Assembly (NCBI GenBank): GCA_020355325.1
Contig: CP070664.1
Coordinates: forward strand, 1,057,802 to 1,090,300
Reading direction: 5' to 3'
Length of the DNA: 32,499 bases
DNA from: Caldifarciminota bacterium
Lineage (GTDB): Bacteria > Hydrothermota > Tepidihabitantia > SM23-42
The notes below the pieces were generated by a model, which made no database searches, was not told the origin of the DNA, and was given only the letters and a program-made list of their open reading frames with translations. Below, piece after piece: positions 15,164 through 24,005 of this stretch (the first letter of the stretch is position 1; each line of letters begins with the position of its first letter). Both the position numbers and the translations under genes were made by a program.

Positions 15164-16714
15164 ATGTTATTTTCTCCAGACGATTTAAAAGACTTTGTCT
15201 ACGAACGGGACCTCGGCAACCCGGGAGAATACCCTTTTACCCGCGGTGTCTATCCAACGATGTACAGTGGGCGCCTCTGGACAATGCGTCAGTACGCAGG
15301 ATATGGCACTGCCGAGGAGTCAAACAAACGCTACAAGTATCTCCTTGCACACGGGCAGACTGGTCTTTCCGTGGCCTTCGATTTACCAACGCAGATGGGT
15401 TACGATTCAGACCATCCTCTCGCCGAGGGTGAGGTCGGTAAAACTGGGGTGGCTATCGATACCTTGGAAGATATGGAAATATTGTTTCGTGATATTCCTC
15501 TGGATCGCGTGAGCACATCGATGACGATTAATGCTACTGCAGCAATTCTTTTAGCAATGTATATTGCAGTTGCTGAAAAACAAGGTACGTCACCAAAAAT
15601 TCTTTCGGGCACTGTTCAGAATGATGTTCTCAAGGAGTATATTGCCCGTGGCACGTATATCTACCCGCCGGCCGCTTCTACCAAGATTACTGTTGATATT
15701 ATTTCGTATTGTAGTAAAAACTTGCCAAAATGGAATACGATCTCTATTTCTGGTTATCATATCAGGGAGGCTGGAGCAACTGCTGCGCAGGAAGTTGCCT
15801 TTACTCTTGCAAACGCTATAGCGTACGTTCAGGCCGTGATTGAACGTGCCGGTTTTGAAGTTGATTCATTTGCACCCCGTCTTTCTTTCTTTTTTAATTG
15901 CCACAATAATTTTTTGGAAGAAATCGCAAAGTTCAGGGCAGCTCGAAGATGTTGGGCACGAGTCATGAAACGAAAGTTTCAAGCGAAGGACTCTCGATCA
16001 TGCATGTTAAGATTTCACACGCAGACAGCAGGTTCGACCCTTACTGCTCAAGAGCCCAACAACAATGCAATACGTGTGGCGCTTCAAGCCCTCGCTGCCG
16101 TTTTGGGAGGTACACAGAGTCTTCATACCAATTCTTTTGATGAAGCACTCGCCTTACCTACTGAGGAATCCGTGAAATTAGCTCTGCGTACGCAGCAAAT
16201 CATCGCCTATGAGAGTAGTGTTCCCCAGATAAGTGATCCATTGGGTGGTTCGTACTGTGTTGAATCACTGACCAATAAGTTAGAAGAAGAAATAAATAAT
16301 TATCTTGAGAAAATTGAAGAAATAGGCGGCGCATTTAATGCGATCGAAAATGGATATTTTCAAAAGGAGATACACCTGAGTGCCTATCAATATCAAAAGG
16401 ATGTGGAGAGCAGGGACATTAAGGTCGTCGGTGTTAATTCGTTTGTGACAGAAAAGGGAATAAAGAAATATTTAACTTTGAAAGTTTCACCAAAAGCAGT
16501 AGCACAACAATTGAAGAAGTTAAAAATAATTAAACTGAAGAGAAACAGCAAAAAGATTAAACGTGTATTACAGAATCTAAAGCAAGCTGCAATAAATAAT
16601 ATGAATGTAATGGAACCAATTCTAGATTGTGTGAGACAGTATGCTACTGTTGGAGAAATATCAGATACATTAAGAGGAGTTTATGGCGAATATAGAGAAA
16701 GACCCTTGTTTTAA
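15164..16714 (+). CDS. Methylmalonyl-CoA mutase large subunit (catalytic domain)
   Basis: The 516-residue TIM-barrel subunit carries RQY (Tyr44) and ARGTYIYPP (Arg162), 118 residues apart, corresponding to Tyr89/Arg207 that hold the substrate carboxylate in methylmalonyl-CoA mutase. The reaction is (R)-methylmalonyl-CoA to succinyl-CoA, following the carboxylase and the epimerase at 19718. It is about 29 residues shorter at the N-terminus than the paralogue at 7860: it begins at LFSPDDL, which aligns to residue 31 there. An in-frame stop at 15143 and a palindrome lie just upstream, so the missing segment is not encoded. It has no B12 domain and probably uses the subunit at 9648. Confidence 0.9.
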   Translation: MLFSPDDLKDFVYERDLGNPGEYPFTRGVYPTMYSGRLWTMRQYAGYGTAEESNKRYKYLLAHGQTGLSVAFDLPTQMGYDSDHPLAEGEVGKTGVAIDTLEDMEILFRDIPLDRVSTSMTINATAAILLAMYIAVAEKQGTSPKILSGTVQNDVLKEYIARGTYIYPPAASTKITVDIISYCSKNLPKWNTISISGYHIREAGATAAQEVAFTLANAIAYVQAVIERAGFEVDSFAPRLSFFFNCHNNFLEEIAKFRAARRCWARVMKRKFQAKDSRSCMLRFHTQTAGSTLTAQEPNNNAIRVALQALAAVLGGTQSLHTNSFDEALALPTEESVKLALRTQQIIAYESSVPQISDPLGGSYCVESLTNKLEEEINNYLEKIEEIGGAFNAIENGYFQKEIHLSAYQYQKDVESRDIKVVGVNSFVTEKGIKKYLTLKVSPKAVAQQLKKLKIIKLKRNSKKIKRVLQNLKQAAINNMNVMEPILDCVRQYATVGEISDTLRGVYGEYRERPLF

Positions 16715-16793
16715 ATGCCTAAATACCTAGACACCTAAATACCTAAAAATTATATTTAGGAATTTAGGTATTTTGGACTTTTAGGTATTTATT
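16715..16793. repeat. Type B low-complexity palindrome, copy B2
   Basis: The left arm of repeated ATACCTAAA/CACCTAAA units pairs with a right arm of TTTAGGTATTTTGG-like units across a short AT loop. It starts at the mutase stop codon and ends just before the AGGAAGGAGG ribosome site of the dehydrogenase gene. Confidence 0.7.
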
Positions 16794-16810
16794 CTGAGGA
16801 AGGAGGTTAC

Positions 16811-17899
16811 ATGATCTTTGGTGTTCCTAAGGAACTACCGCCTTTTAAAGATACGCCAGAATATCGGGTTGGTCTTTCACCAATGGGCGTGCAGGAGTTA
16901 CTGTTATTCGATGCAAAGGTTTATATTGAGACGAAGGCTGGTGAAGAAGCAGGTTTTTCTGATCGCGACTACGAGAAAGCAGGAGGTACAATCGTATATT
17001 CAAAAGAAGAGGCATATCGACGTGCCGATGTTGTTTTGAAAGTACGAAGACCTCAGCAAGAAGAATATTCTTACATAAAAGATGGACAGATAATAATGGG
17101 GTTTATCCACCTCGTTACAGCACGTAAAGAATTCTGCCAGATTGTGAAGGAGAAGAAGATCACGCTTGTTGGTTATGAGATAGTCCAGAAGGATGATGGC
17201 AGACTTCCTATCGTGATACCCATGAGTGAAATGGCGGGTAAGCTGTCCGTTCAATTGGCAGCGAAACTTTTAGAATCTCCCGGCGGTGGTCGTGGGATTT
17301 TGCTCGGTGGAGTACCAGGTATTCCGCCTGCAGAAGTAGTGATTCTGGGGGCTGGAACCTTAGGGTGTAATGCAGCGAAGACCTTTGCTGGCATTGGAGC
17401 AAATGTTTATGTAATGGACATAATTCGTGATAAACTGGATGACCTTGCATGCCACACGGCTCATTTAAAGGTTACAACGATGTTCGCGACGAAACACAAT
17501 ATCGAAAAGCTCGTCAAATTTGCCGATGTTTTAATAGGCGCTGTACTCATACCCGGGAAAAGGTCTCCTATTTTAGTGACAAAAGAGATGGTAAAAACAA
17601 TGAGAAAAGGATCTGTTATAGTAGACTTTTCAATTGACCAGGGCGGATGTATAGAAACATCAAAGATATCACCGAGTGGGAAATTTATTTATAGAGTTGA
17701 TGATGTAATACATTTTTGCATGCCGAATGCTACAACACTTGTAGCACGAACCGCAACACATGTCTTGACTTCATCCATTTTCCCCTATCTTCGGATTATT
17801 GCTGAGTCTGGTTTTGAGGAGGCGGTAAAAAAGAACAGCGACCTCAACCGAGGTATTTATGCAGAGAAAGGTAAAATCAGGCAGGAGTATCTACCATGA
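16811..17899 (+). CDS. ald: Alanine dehydrogenase family protein
   Basis: The 362-residue product resembles alanine dehydrogenase (NAD-dependent, L-alanine to pyruvate and ammonia) and the related transhydrogenase alpha domain. It has the N-terminal GVPKEL and YRVGLSP segments, catalytic candidates Lys77 (VLKVRRP) and His100 (GFIHLV), and a Rossmann motif GAGTLGCNAAKTFAGIGANV with VMD after it. The region DQGGCIETS and the late PNATTLVARTATH motif are also typical (usually PGAVPRTST). The substrate is not certain because the late motif differs from classical alanine dehydrogenases. AAGGAGG precedes ATG 16811. Its stop overlaps the CoA-transferase start. Confidence 0.8.
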   Translation: MIFGVPKELPPFKDTPEYRVGLSPMGVQELLLFDAKVYIETKAGEEAGFSDRDYEKAGGTIVYSKEEAYRRADVVLKVRRPQQEEYSYIKDGQIIMGFIHLVTARKEFCQIVKEKKITLVGYEIVQKDDGRLPIVIPMSEMAGKLSVQLAAKLLESPGGGRGILLGGVPGIPPAEVVILGAGTLGCNAAKTFAGIGANVYVMDIIRDKLDDLACHTAHLKVTTMFATKHNIEKLVKFADVLIGAVLIPGKRSPILVTKEMVKTMRKGSVIVDFSIDQGGCIETSKISPSGKFIYRVDDVIHFCMPNATTLVARTATHVLTSSIFPYLRIIAESGFEEAVKKNSDLNRGIYAEKGKIRQEYLP

Positions 17900-19191
17900 G
17901 CTGGTTTGATGACTACAAGAAGAAAAAGTGTGCGTTCGAAGAAGCAGTGTCAGTTGTGAAGAGCAAAGATCGCGTTTATGTCAGTGGTAATGCAGCAACA
18001 CCGTTTCAGCTCATGGAAGCACTTGCGCATCGTAAAGATGAATTACACGATGTTGAGATAGCGCATGTCTTACTATTTGGTGATGACCCTCTATCAAAAC
18101 CTGGAATGGAAGGACACTTTCGGCACAATTCATTATTCGTTGGGCCTGCCGACCGCGCAGCTGTAAACGAAGGCCGAGCCGATTACATCCCTGTTTTTTT
18201 GTATGAAATACCTAGTCTTTTCTACTCTGGACTGCTCCCCATTGATATTGCATTTATGCATCTGTCACCTCCCGATGAGCACGGCTTTATGAGTTTTGGA
18301 GTGGAATGTTTGGCGTCAAAGGCTGCAGCCGAGACTGCAAAGACTGTTGTTGCGCAGGTTAATGACAAGATGCCGAGAGCATTGGGTGACTCATTTATTC
18401 ATGTTTCTCGCGTTTCGAAGGTCGTTGAGATTTCTCAAGAACTGCCACAGTTGGAGCCGATTCCTTTTACAGAAGTTGAGGAAAAAATCGGAGCTCACAT
18501 TGCCGGCCTCGTTGAAGACGAATCGACACTTCAGTTGGGTATTGGTGGCATTCCGAACGCGGCGCTGAAGGCGATGTTTGATAAGAAAGATCTCGGTATT
18601 CACACCGAGATGGTGTCGGATAGTATTATTGAGGCAATCGAAGCGGGTGTTATAACAGGAGCAAAAAAGACACTGCATCCTTACAAAGTGATAGCGACCT
18701 TCTTTCTTGGTTCATCAAAGTTATATGATTTTATTGACAATAATCCAGTCTTCGAGACTCACCCAACCGAATATACCAATCATCCCTTTATCATTCGGCA
18801 GAATGAAAAAATGATTGCGATAAATTCCGCTATTGAAGTAGATTTGACCGGCCAGGTATGCTCAGATTCTATCGGCACGAGAATTTACTCAGGATTTGGT
18901 GGACAAGTTGACTTCATTCGTGGTGCAGCTCAGTCGAAAGGTGGTAAGCCGATTATCGCACTTCCCGCGACCGCGAAGGATGGAAAAATTTCGAAAATTG
19001 TTCCGACGCTCCAAGTCGGTGCTGGTGTGGTTACGACACGGGCCGATGTTCACTACATCGTGACAGAATACGGTGTCGCCTATCTCCATGGAAAGAACTT
19101 GCGTCAGCGAGCCGAAGCCCTCATTAGTATCGCTCACCCAGATTTTCGACCCGAGCTTGAAGAGGCAGCGAAGAAGAGAAGGTTACTATAG
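17896..19191 (+). CDS. Acetyl-CoA hydrolase/transferase family CoA-transferase
   Basis: The 431-residue product is a single-chain class I CoA-transferase of the acetyl-CoA hydrolase/4-hydroxybutyrate CoA-transferase group. It has the GIGGIPNAAL loop, HTEMVSD with catalytic Glu238, the YSGFGGQVDFIRGA motif, and a VTEYGVAYLHGKNLRQRA block near the end. Members exchange CoA between acetate and succinate, butyrate, propionate or related acids. In this cluster, recovery of energy from succinyl-CoA or release of short-chain acids are reasonable roles; the actual acid pair is not readable. Its start overlaps the preceding stop (ATGA), indicating coupling. Confidence 0.9.
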   Translation: MSWFDDYKKKKCAFEEAVSVVKSKDRVYVSGNAATPFQLMEALAHRKDELHDVEIAHVLLFGDDPLSKPGMEGHFRHNSLFVGPADRAAVNEGRADYIPVFLYEIPSLFYSGLLPIDIAFMHLSPPDEHGFMSFGVECLASKAAAETAKTVVAQVNDKMPRALGDSFIHVSRVSKVVEISQELPQLEPIPFTEVEEKIGAHIAGLVEDESTLQLGIGGIPNAALKAMFDKKDLGIHTEMVSDSIIEAIEAGVITGAKKTLHPYKVIATFFLGSSKLYDFIDNNPVFETHPTEYTNHPFIIRQNEKMIAINSAIEVDLTGQVCSDSIGTRIYSGFGGQVDFIRGAAQSKGGKPIIALPATAKDGKISKIVPTLQVGAGVVTTRADVHYIVTEYGVAYLHGKNLRQRAEALISIAHPDFRPELEEAAKKRRLL

Positions 19192-19203
19192 TTGATAGTT
19201 TTT

Positions 19204-19699
19204 CGTTATACGGCGTGGCAGCCTGTATCGTCATTCGTTTGACGGCATCGTAAATTAGGGGAAAAACAATAAAAAAAATTATAAAGAGTTTTAAGGACTT
19301 AGAAGTTTATCAAAATACTTATAAAGCTTCTATTGTTATCGCTACAAGCATATTACCAAAATTACCTGAGCACGAAAAATTCGATTTACATAATCAATTA
19401 GGTAAGTCTTCTAAGGCAATACCAAGATTAATTGCTGAAGGATTTGCAAAAAAACATCAAAAGTTTGGATTTCAGAAATACCTGGATGATGCTATGGGTG
19501 AATGTAATGAGATCATAGTTAGTCTTGAGCACGTCAAGGATATATATAAAATCGAAGTTGATTTGTGTAAGGAATTAGTCTACACATATGATAAGTCTGC
19601 ACGTCAACTTTTCAAGCTAGCTGAGGCTTGGGATTCGTTTAAAAACAGGAGAAGAAAAACGAAGCCGATGAACGATACGGGCCGCGATGCCGTATAACG
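19204..19699. mobile_element. Type A palindromic element carrying an IVP gene in its loop
   Basis: Arms at 19204-19237 and 19666-19699, 34 nt each, are inverted repeats with 27 of 34 positions complementary, and belong to the same family as those at 9.5, 12.7 and 27.5 kb. Here the loop is 428 nt and holds a four-helix-bundle (S23/IVP) gene. The arrangement recalls 23S rRNA intervening sequences, where a stem encloses an IVP ORF, but here it sits between metabolic genes. The element may be mobile; no transposase is visible and target duplications were not identified. Confidence 0.7.
19269..19697 (+). CDS. Four-helix-bundle protein of the S23/IVP (23S rRNA intervening sequence) family
   Basis: The frame encodes about 142 residues with the family start KKIIKSFKDLEVYQNTYK, followed by helices including LPEHEKFDLHNQLGKSSKAI, an IAEGFAKKH segment and KYLDDAMGECNEI. 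This matches the S23/IVP four-helix bundle family, also related to the Avd proteins of diversity-generating retroelements. There is no ATG at the family start: ATA at 19269, 5 bases after AGGGGAA, takes its place, and the in-frame stop TAA at 19251 bars anything longer. The first ATG (19494) would remove half the protein. The last ten codons lie inside the right arm of the palindrome. It could be expressed from a rare AUA start or be silenced. Confidence 0.7.
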   Translation: MKKIIKSFKDLEVYQNTYKASIVIATSILPKLPEHEKFDLHNQLGKSSKAIPRLIAEGFAKKHQKFGFQKYLDDAMGECNEIIVSLEHVKDIYKIEVDLCKELVYTYDKSARQLFKLAEAWDSFKNRRRKTKPMNDTGRDAV

Positions 19700-19717
19700 T
19701 TTGACGATTTTTTGTCT

Positions 19718-20110
19718 ATGAAATTACAGCATATCGGCATAGCAGTGAAAAACATTAAAGAGCGTCTGAAGATTTGGCGAGACGTGCTTGGACTTCATTT
19801 TGAGATGATTGAGGATGTGCCACAGCAAAAGGTGAGGGTGGCGGTATTGGACATCGGTGGGTTAAAGATCGAGTTGCTCGAGGCGCTCGAGGAAGGGAGT
19901 ACGATCGCTACATTTATAGAAAAGAAGGGCGAAGGTCTGCACCATCTCTGTCTCGAAGTTGAAGATATTGAGGATATGCTGTTAAAACTGAAACAGCAAG
20001 GTGTGAAACTTATCGATGAAGTTCCGAGAGAGGGTGCTTCAGGCAAAAAGATTGCCTTTATCCATCCGCGGGATATGGGTGGTGTATTGATTGAGCTGAC
20101 TCAGAAGTAA
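19718..20110 (+). CDS. mce: Methylmalonyl-CoA epimerase
   Basis: The 130-residue product from ATG 19718 is a VOC-fold protein with the methylmalonyl-CoA epimerase pattern: HIGIAV at the start (His5), GEGLHHLCLEV in the middle (His75/76) and a terminal GVLIELTQK (Glu126) as metal ligands, plus FIHPRDMGG. It interconverts (S)- and (R)-methylmalonyl-CoA between the carboxylase and the mutase. The TTG two codons earlier is unlikely to be the start. No ribosome site is visible; the IVP-bearing palindrome ends 18 bases upstream. Confidence 0.92.
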   Translation: MKLQHIGIAVKNIKERLKIWRDVLGLHFEMIEDVPQQKVRVAVLDIGGLKIELLEALEEGSTIATFIEKKGEGLHHLCLEVEDIEDMLLKLKQQGVKLIDEVPREGASGKKIAFIHPRDMGGVLIELTQK

Positions 20111-20277
20111 AAAAATGTATGGTTAATAATTTAAAAATTTTTGGAGAATCCGCCAGGCTCGATAGTGCTGGGGATCTTATCGGAAATTAAAACAAACGCG
20201 ACGTGAAATTGAAACAAGGAGTGCTGTACGATATTTACTTTGATGTTAATTAATAACCTCAAGGATTGGAGGTTAAG

Positions 20278-21672
20278 ATGAATGAAGGCGTTCAAAAATA
20301 CGTCGAAAAAGCCAAGAAAATGCTTGGCCAGCGCGAGCGTTATATCAAAGAAGAGACGAAAAAATGGAAGTTTGATACGATCGCCGTCCATGGTGCCTAT
20401 TCAGTGCAGGAAGCTATTGAAAATAATCAAGGAGCCATAATCGAACCTATATTCCTGAGCTCGGCACAAGCATATCGTGATACAGATGAAATGGAAGCTG
20501 CGCAGAGCTATTTAATTCCCTCCTGGGCTTACACCCGAATTCACAACCCATCAATCGGCTATCTAGAAGACACCTTAGCCTTGCTTGATGGTTACGGGTT
20601 CGATGGTGAAACAAATTGCTGCGCGGCCTCCTCAGGTCTTGCTGCTATTGCCAGTGCTACTGATCCATTTCTGGTGAAACTGACTCGGAAGGCCGATGAA
20701 GCGATAAATTTTGTTTCAAGTTGTCAGATATACGGTGGAACTTTTCAGCAGTTCAATATTCGCAAGATGCAGGAACGTGGTATTGAGTGCCGATGGGTTG
20801 TTGATCCGAATAATGTCGATGAATGGGCTTCGAAGATTGATAAGAATACCCGATTCCTCTTTGGTGAATTGCCTACTAATCCGGGACTCGTGTTTTTTGA
20901 CTTAAAAAAGATTATTGATTTAGCCCATGAACATGGCATACCTTTTATTGCTGACTCTACGATCGCCACACCGGCACTGCTGCGTCCTATCACTTTTGGT
21001 GCGGATATCGTTATCCATTCAGTAACCAAAACGATGACAGCAAGTGGTTTTAGTATCGCCGGAGCTGTTATTGCTCGCAAAAACATTATTACCAATATCG
21101 AAAATGATGAAATGAAGGCCGATTTCACAAACTACATCAAGTTTTTACCAAACCGGGATATAGGTTGGTGTTTATCACCAATCCAGGCTATCCTATCGTT
21201 AAACGACATCCGTACTCTACGTTCAAAAATTGATTTCTTGAGCCAGAGTTCTTTGAAGGTTGCGCGTTTTCTTGAAAAACATCCAAAAATTTCAAGCGTG
21301 AATTATCTTGGTTTAGAGAATCACCCGCTGTATGAGGTGGCGAGTAAGTACCTGTGGCTCGTTGATGCTGAGTATGATGACCAGTATAAGAAACCGATTA
21401 ACCGCTATGGTCATTTACTATCATTCCAGTTGAAGGGCGGTATTCAAGCTGCTCGAGTTCTATTGGATGGTTTAAAACGTATCTGGCGTGCTACTGATCT
21501 TGGACGTATCAAATCCATTGCAACAATCCCGTCTATCTCAACACACCAGCAGATGGGTGAAGAATCGCGCTCACTCGCAAGTATTCCAGCGGATTTAGTT
21601 CGATTGTGCGTCGGCGCCGAACACCCTGATGATATTATTAATGATTTAGAGCAAGCACTTGATAAAATATAG
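20278..21672 (+). CDS. Cys/Met-metabolism PLP enzyme (methionine gamma-lyase-like)
   Basis: The 464-residue product belongs to the gamma-family of PLP enzymes (cystathionine gamma-synthase, O-acetylhomoserine sulfhydrylase, methionine gamma-lyase). Features are FDTIAVHGAY, the YTRIHNPSIGYLE segment, the Asp226 of IADSTIATP that contacts the PLP ring, and Lys251 in HSVTKTMTASG, the Schiff-base lysine. It is longer than usual (about 400) because of an N-terminal extension of about 30 residues and an insertion near 350-380. Position next to propionyl-CoA genes suggests methionine gamma-lyase, whose product 2-oxobutyrate gives propionyl-CoA; biosynthetic sulfhydrylase is the main alternative. GGAGG lies 5 bases before ATG 20278. 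The 167-base gap upstream shows nothing recognisable. Confidence 0.82.
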   Translation: MNEGVQKYVEKAKKMLGQRERYIKEETKKWKFDTIAVHGAYSVQEAIENNQGAIIEPIFLSSAQAYRDTDEMEAAQSYLIPSWAYTRIHNPSIGYLEDTLALLDGYGFDGETNCCAASSGLAAIASATDPFLVKLTRKADEAINFVSSCQIYGGTFQQFNIRKMQERGIECRWVVDPNNVDEWASKIDKNTRFLFGELPTNPGLVFFDLKKIIDLAHEHGIPFIADSTIATPALLRPITFGADIVIHSVTKTMTASGFSIAGAVIARKNIITNIENDEMKADFTNYIKFLPNRDIGWCLSPIQAILSLNDIRTLRSKIDFLSQSSLKVARFLEKHPKISSVNYLGLENHPLYEVASKYLWLVDAEYDDQYKKPINRYGHLLSFQLKGGIQAARVLLDGLKRIWRATDLGRIKSIATIPSISTHQQMGEESRSLASIPADLVRLCVGAEHPDDIINDLEQALDKI

Positions 21673-21763
21673 TCTCTGGGTTATGGTTGAGATGTTCGAA
21701 ATAATTATATTTAATACAGTTTCATCACCCCGACCCAATAACTATCTTTAGAAAGGAGGTTTG

Positions 21764-22810
21764 ATGATTGGAATCGTTGGCTATGGTTCCTATTTGCCGC
21801 GATACAGAATTAAGGTCGAAGATATTGCCCATCAATGGGGTAAGGACCCGGAAACGATTAAAAGAGGGCTACTCCTAAAAGAAAAAACTGTTCCTGGTAT
21901 TGATGAAGATACAATCACGATTTCTGTCGAGGCGGCACGGAATGCGTTGAAGCGAGCAGGTATCGATCCTCGGGAGATTGGTGCTGTTTATGTTGGTTCA
22001 GAATCACACCCGTATGCTGTAAAACCTTCTGGAACAGTTGTCGCTGAAGCGCTTGGCATCGTGCCGGATGTACACATTGCTGACTATGAGTTTGCGTGTA
22101 AGGCAGGAACCGAGGCAATGTTTGTTTCATATAGTTTGGTCAAGGCTGATTTGATGAAGTATGCAATGGGCATTGGTTCAGATACATCTCAGGGAGCACC
22201 AGGGGATGCACTCGAGTTCTCTGCCTCAGCCGGTGGTTCGGCGTTTATTTTCGGCAAAGAAAACGTTGTAGCAGAGGTACTTGAAACGTATTCCTATGCC
22301 ACAGATACGCCTGACTTCTGGAGGAGAGAAGGTGCGTTTTATCCACTCCATGGTGGTAGATTTACGGGTCAACCAGCATACTTCAAACACATCATCGGCG
22401 CAGGGCAGGCAATCTTAGAAAAAAGTGGTTTTAAACCTTCAGAATTCGCGTATGCAATCTTTCATATGCCTAATGGCAAATTCCCGTTGACCGTAGGCAA
22501 GAAATTAGGTTTCAAAAAAGAGCAGTTAGAGCCCGGCTGGATTGTACCGCTCATGGGGAACACCTATTCGGGGTCATCACCAACAGGGTTTTCTGCTACA
22601 CTCGATGTCTCAAAACCGGGTGAACTGATACTATTGGTTTCGTTTGGCTCTGGAGCCGGGAGCGATGCCTTCATATTTAAAGTGACAGAGCGAATCAATG
22701 AGGTGCGGGACAGGGCAGAGAAGGTTAAGGATATGCTGGAAAATAATCGAATCTATCTTGATTATGGACAGTATGCAAAATTCCGTGGTAAGATAATCAT
22801 GGCTGAATAG
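21764..22810 (+). CDS. Archaeal-type hydroxymethylglutaryl-CoA synthase
   Basis: The 348-residue product is a thiolase-fold HMG-CoA synthase of the short archaeal type. It shows GYGSYLPRYRI at the N-terminus, Glu80 in YVGSESHPY, nucleophile Cys112 in DYEFACKAGTEA and His234 in IFHMPNGKFP, then GNTYSGSSPTGFSA. The enzyme joins acetyl-CoA and acetoacetyl-CoA to HMG-CoA; the archaeal type forms a channelling complex with thiolase and a DUF35 protein, and those two genes follow at once (10 and 33 bases apart). Context with methylcrotonyl-CoA carboxylase and methylglutaconyl-CoA hydratase suggests it may work on leucine-derived HMG-CoA. AAAGGAGGT precedes ATG 21764. Confidence 0.9.
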   Translation: MIGIVGYGSYLPRYRIKVEDIAHQWGKDPETIKRGLLLKEKTVPGIDEDTITISVEAARNALKRAGIDPREIGAVYVGSESHPYAVKPSGTVVAEALGIVPDVHIADYEFACKAGTEAMFVSYSLVKADLMKYAMGIGSDTSQGAPGDALEFSASAGGSAFIFGKENVVAEVLETYSYATDTPDFWRREGAFYPLHGGRFTGQPAYFKHIIGAGQAILEKSGFKPSEFAYAIFHMPNGKFPLTVGKKLGFKKEQLEPGWIVPLMGNTYSGSSPTGFSATLDVSKPGELILLVSFGSGAGSDAFIFKVTERINEVRDRAEKVKDMLENNRIYLDYGQYAKFRGKIIMAE

Positions 22811-22820
22811 GGGGTAAGCG

Positions 22821-23972
22821 ATGCGTGAAGTTGCAGTTATTGGTTGTGGTATGACGAGGTTTGGTGAACTATGGGAGAAATCTTTTAGAGATATCTTTGT
22901 GGAAGCCGCATTGAAAGCCATTGATGATGCTGGAGTTGATCATCTCGATTCACTGTACGTCGGTACTATGACGTCTGGTCTCTTTGTTGGGCAAGAACAT
23001 GTTGGTGCTCTCATGGCCGATTATTTGGGTGTCGCACCGGTCCCGGCTGTGCGCGTCGAGTCAGCCTGTTGTTCTGGAGGCATGGCGCTACGCTTAGGAT
23101 TTTTTGATATTGCTTCAGGGAATAGTGATATTGTACTCATCGGCGGCGTTGAAAAAATGACGGACGGTGCTGATGTAACGTATGCACTCGCTACCGCGGC
23201 TGACCAAGAGTACGAGGTCTATCAGGGTGTGACATTTCCGGGACTCTATGCAATGATCGCGCGGGCGCATATGCATCAGTATGGGACGACAAGAAAACAA
23301 CTTGCACATGTTGCGGTAAAGAATCACCATAATGGTTCACTCAACCCTCATGCCCAATTTCAGAATGAGATCACCGTTGAGCAGGTAATAGGAGCGACAA
23401 TGGTTGCTCATCCACTGACGGTTTTGGATAGTTCTCCTGTGTCAGATGGCGCAGCATGTGTTGTATTAGCATCCTCAGACGTGGCGAAGAAGTTAAAGAA
23501 GCCGCTCATAAAAATCGTCAGTTCAAGTGCGGCGACAGATGCACTTGCATTACACCAGCGTGAGGATATTACCACGTTAAAGGCAGTTAAGCATGCTGCT
23601 GAATCTGCTTATAAAATGGCAGGATTGAAACCTACTGATATACAGCTTGCTGAAGTTCACGATTGTTTCACCATTGCTGAAATATGTATTGTTGAGGAAT
23701 TGGGGTTTGTGAAGAAAGGCAAAGGTGGTGAGTTTACCGAAAAGGGGGAGACCGCGCTCGAGGGTAGCATTCCAGTTAATACCTCGGGCGGGCTCAAGGC
23801 GAAGGGTCATCCTGTTGGTGCTACTGGTGTGGCACAGGCAGTGGAAATTGTTGAGCAATTGCGCGGCAATGCCGGAAAGAGGCAGGTCAAGAATGCTACT
23901 ATTGGATTGACACAGAATATGGGTGGTTCAGGCGCATCATCGGTCGTACATATCTTCAAGAAAGAATCATGA
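22821..23972 (+). CDS. Acetyl-CoA acetyltransferase (archaeal/SCPx-type thiolase)
   Basis: The 383-residue product has the thiolase fold with acylated Cys83 in [20 protein letters not shown], and GHPVGATG near residue 340. The last classical thiolase cysteine motif is replaced by NMGGSGAS, as in SCPx-type and archaeal thiolases. Archaeal homologues of this type sit in a complex with HMG-CoA synthase and DUF35 and pass acetoacetyl-CoA between sites. Its gene lies 10 bases after that synthase. The reaction is 2 acetyl-CoA to acetoacetyl-CoA, or the reverse. Confidence 0.9.
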   Translation: MREVAVIGCGMTRFGELWEKSFRDIFVEAALKAIDDAGVDHLDSLYVGTMTSGLFVGQEHVGALMADYLGVAPVPAVRVESACCSGGMALRLGFFDIASGNSDIVLIGGVEKMTDGADVTYALATAADQEYEVYQGVTFPGLYAMIARAHMHQYGTTRKQLAHVAVKNHHNGSLNPHAQFQNEITVEQVIGATMVAHPLTVLDSSPVSDGAACVVLASSDVAKKLKKPLIKIVSSSAATDALALHQREDITTLKAVKHAAESAYKMAGLKPTDIQLAEVHDCFTIAEICIVEELGFVKKGKGGEFTEKGETALEGSIPVNTSGGLKAKGHPVGATGVAQAVEIVEQLRGNAGKRQVKNATIGLTQNMGGSGASSVVHIFKKES

Positions 23973-24005
23973 ATCAATTTTAGGGGAGGAAAATAAGGAG
24001 GAGAA

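Noticed and set aside
19494-19697. 67-residue ORF starting at ATG 19494
   Set aside because: This is only the second half of the IVP frame; family similarity continues 75 codons upstream.
20111-20277. Remnant gene between epimerase and PLP enzyme
   Set aside because: Short frames such as GESARLDSAGDLIGN were noticed but are broken by stops and match nothing I recognise.
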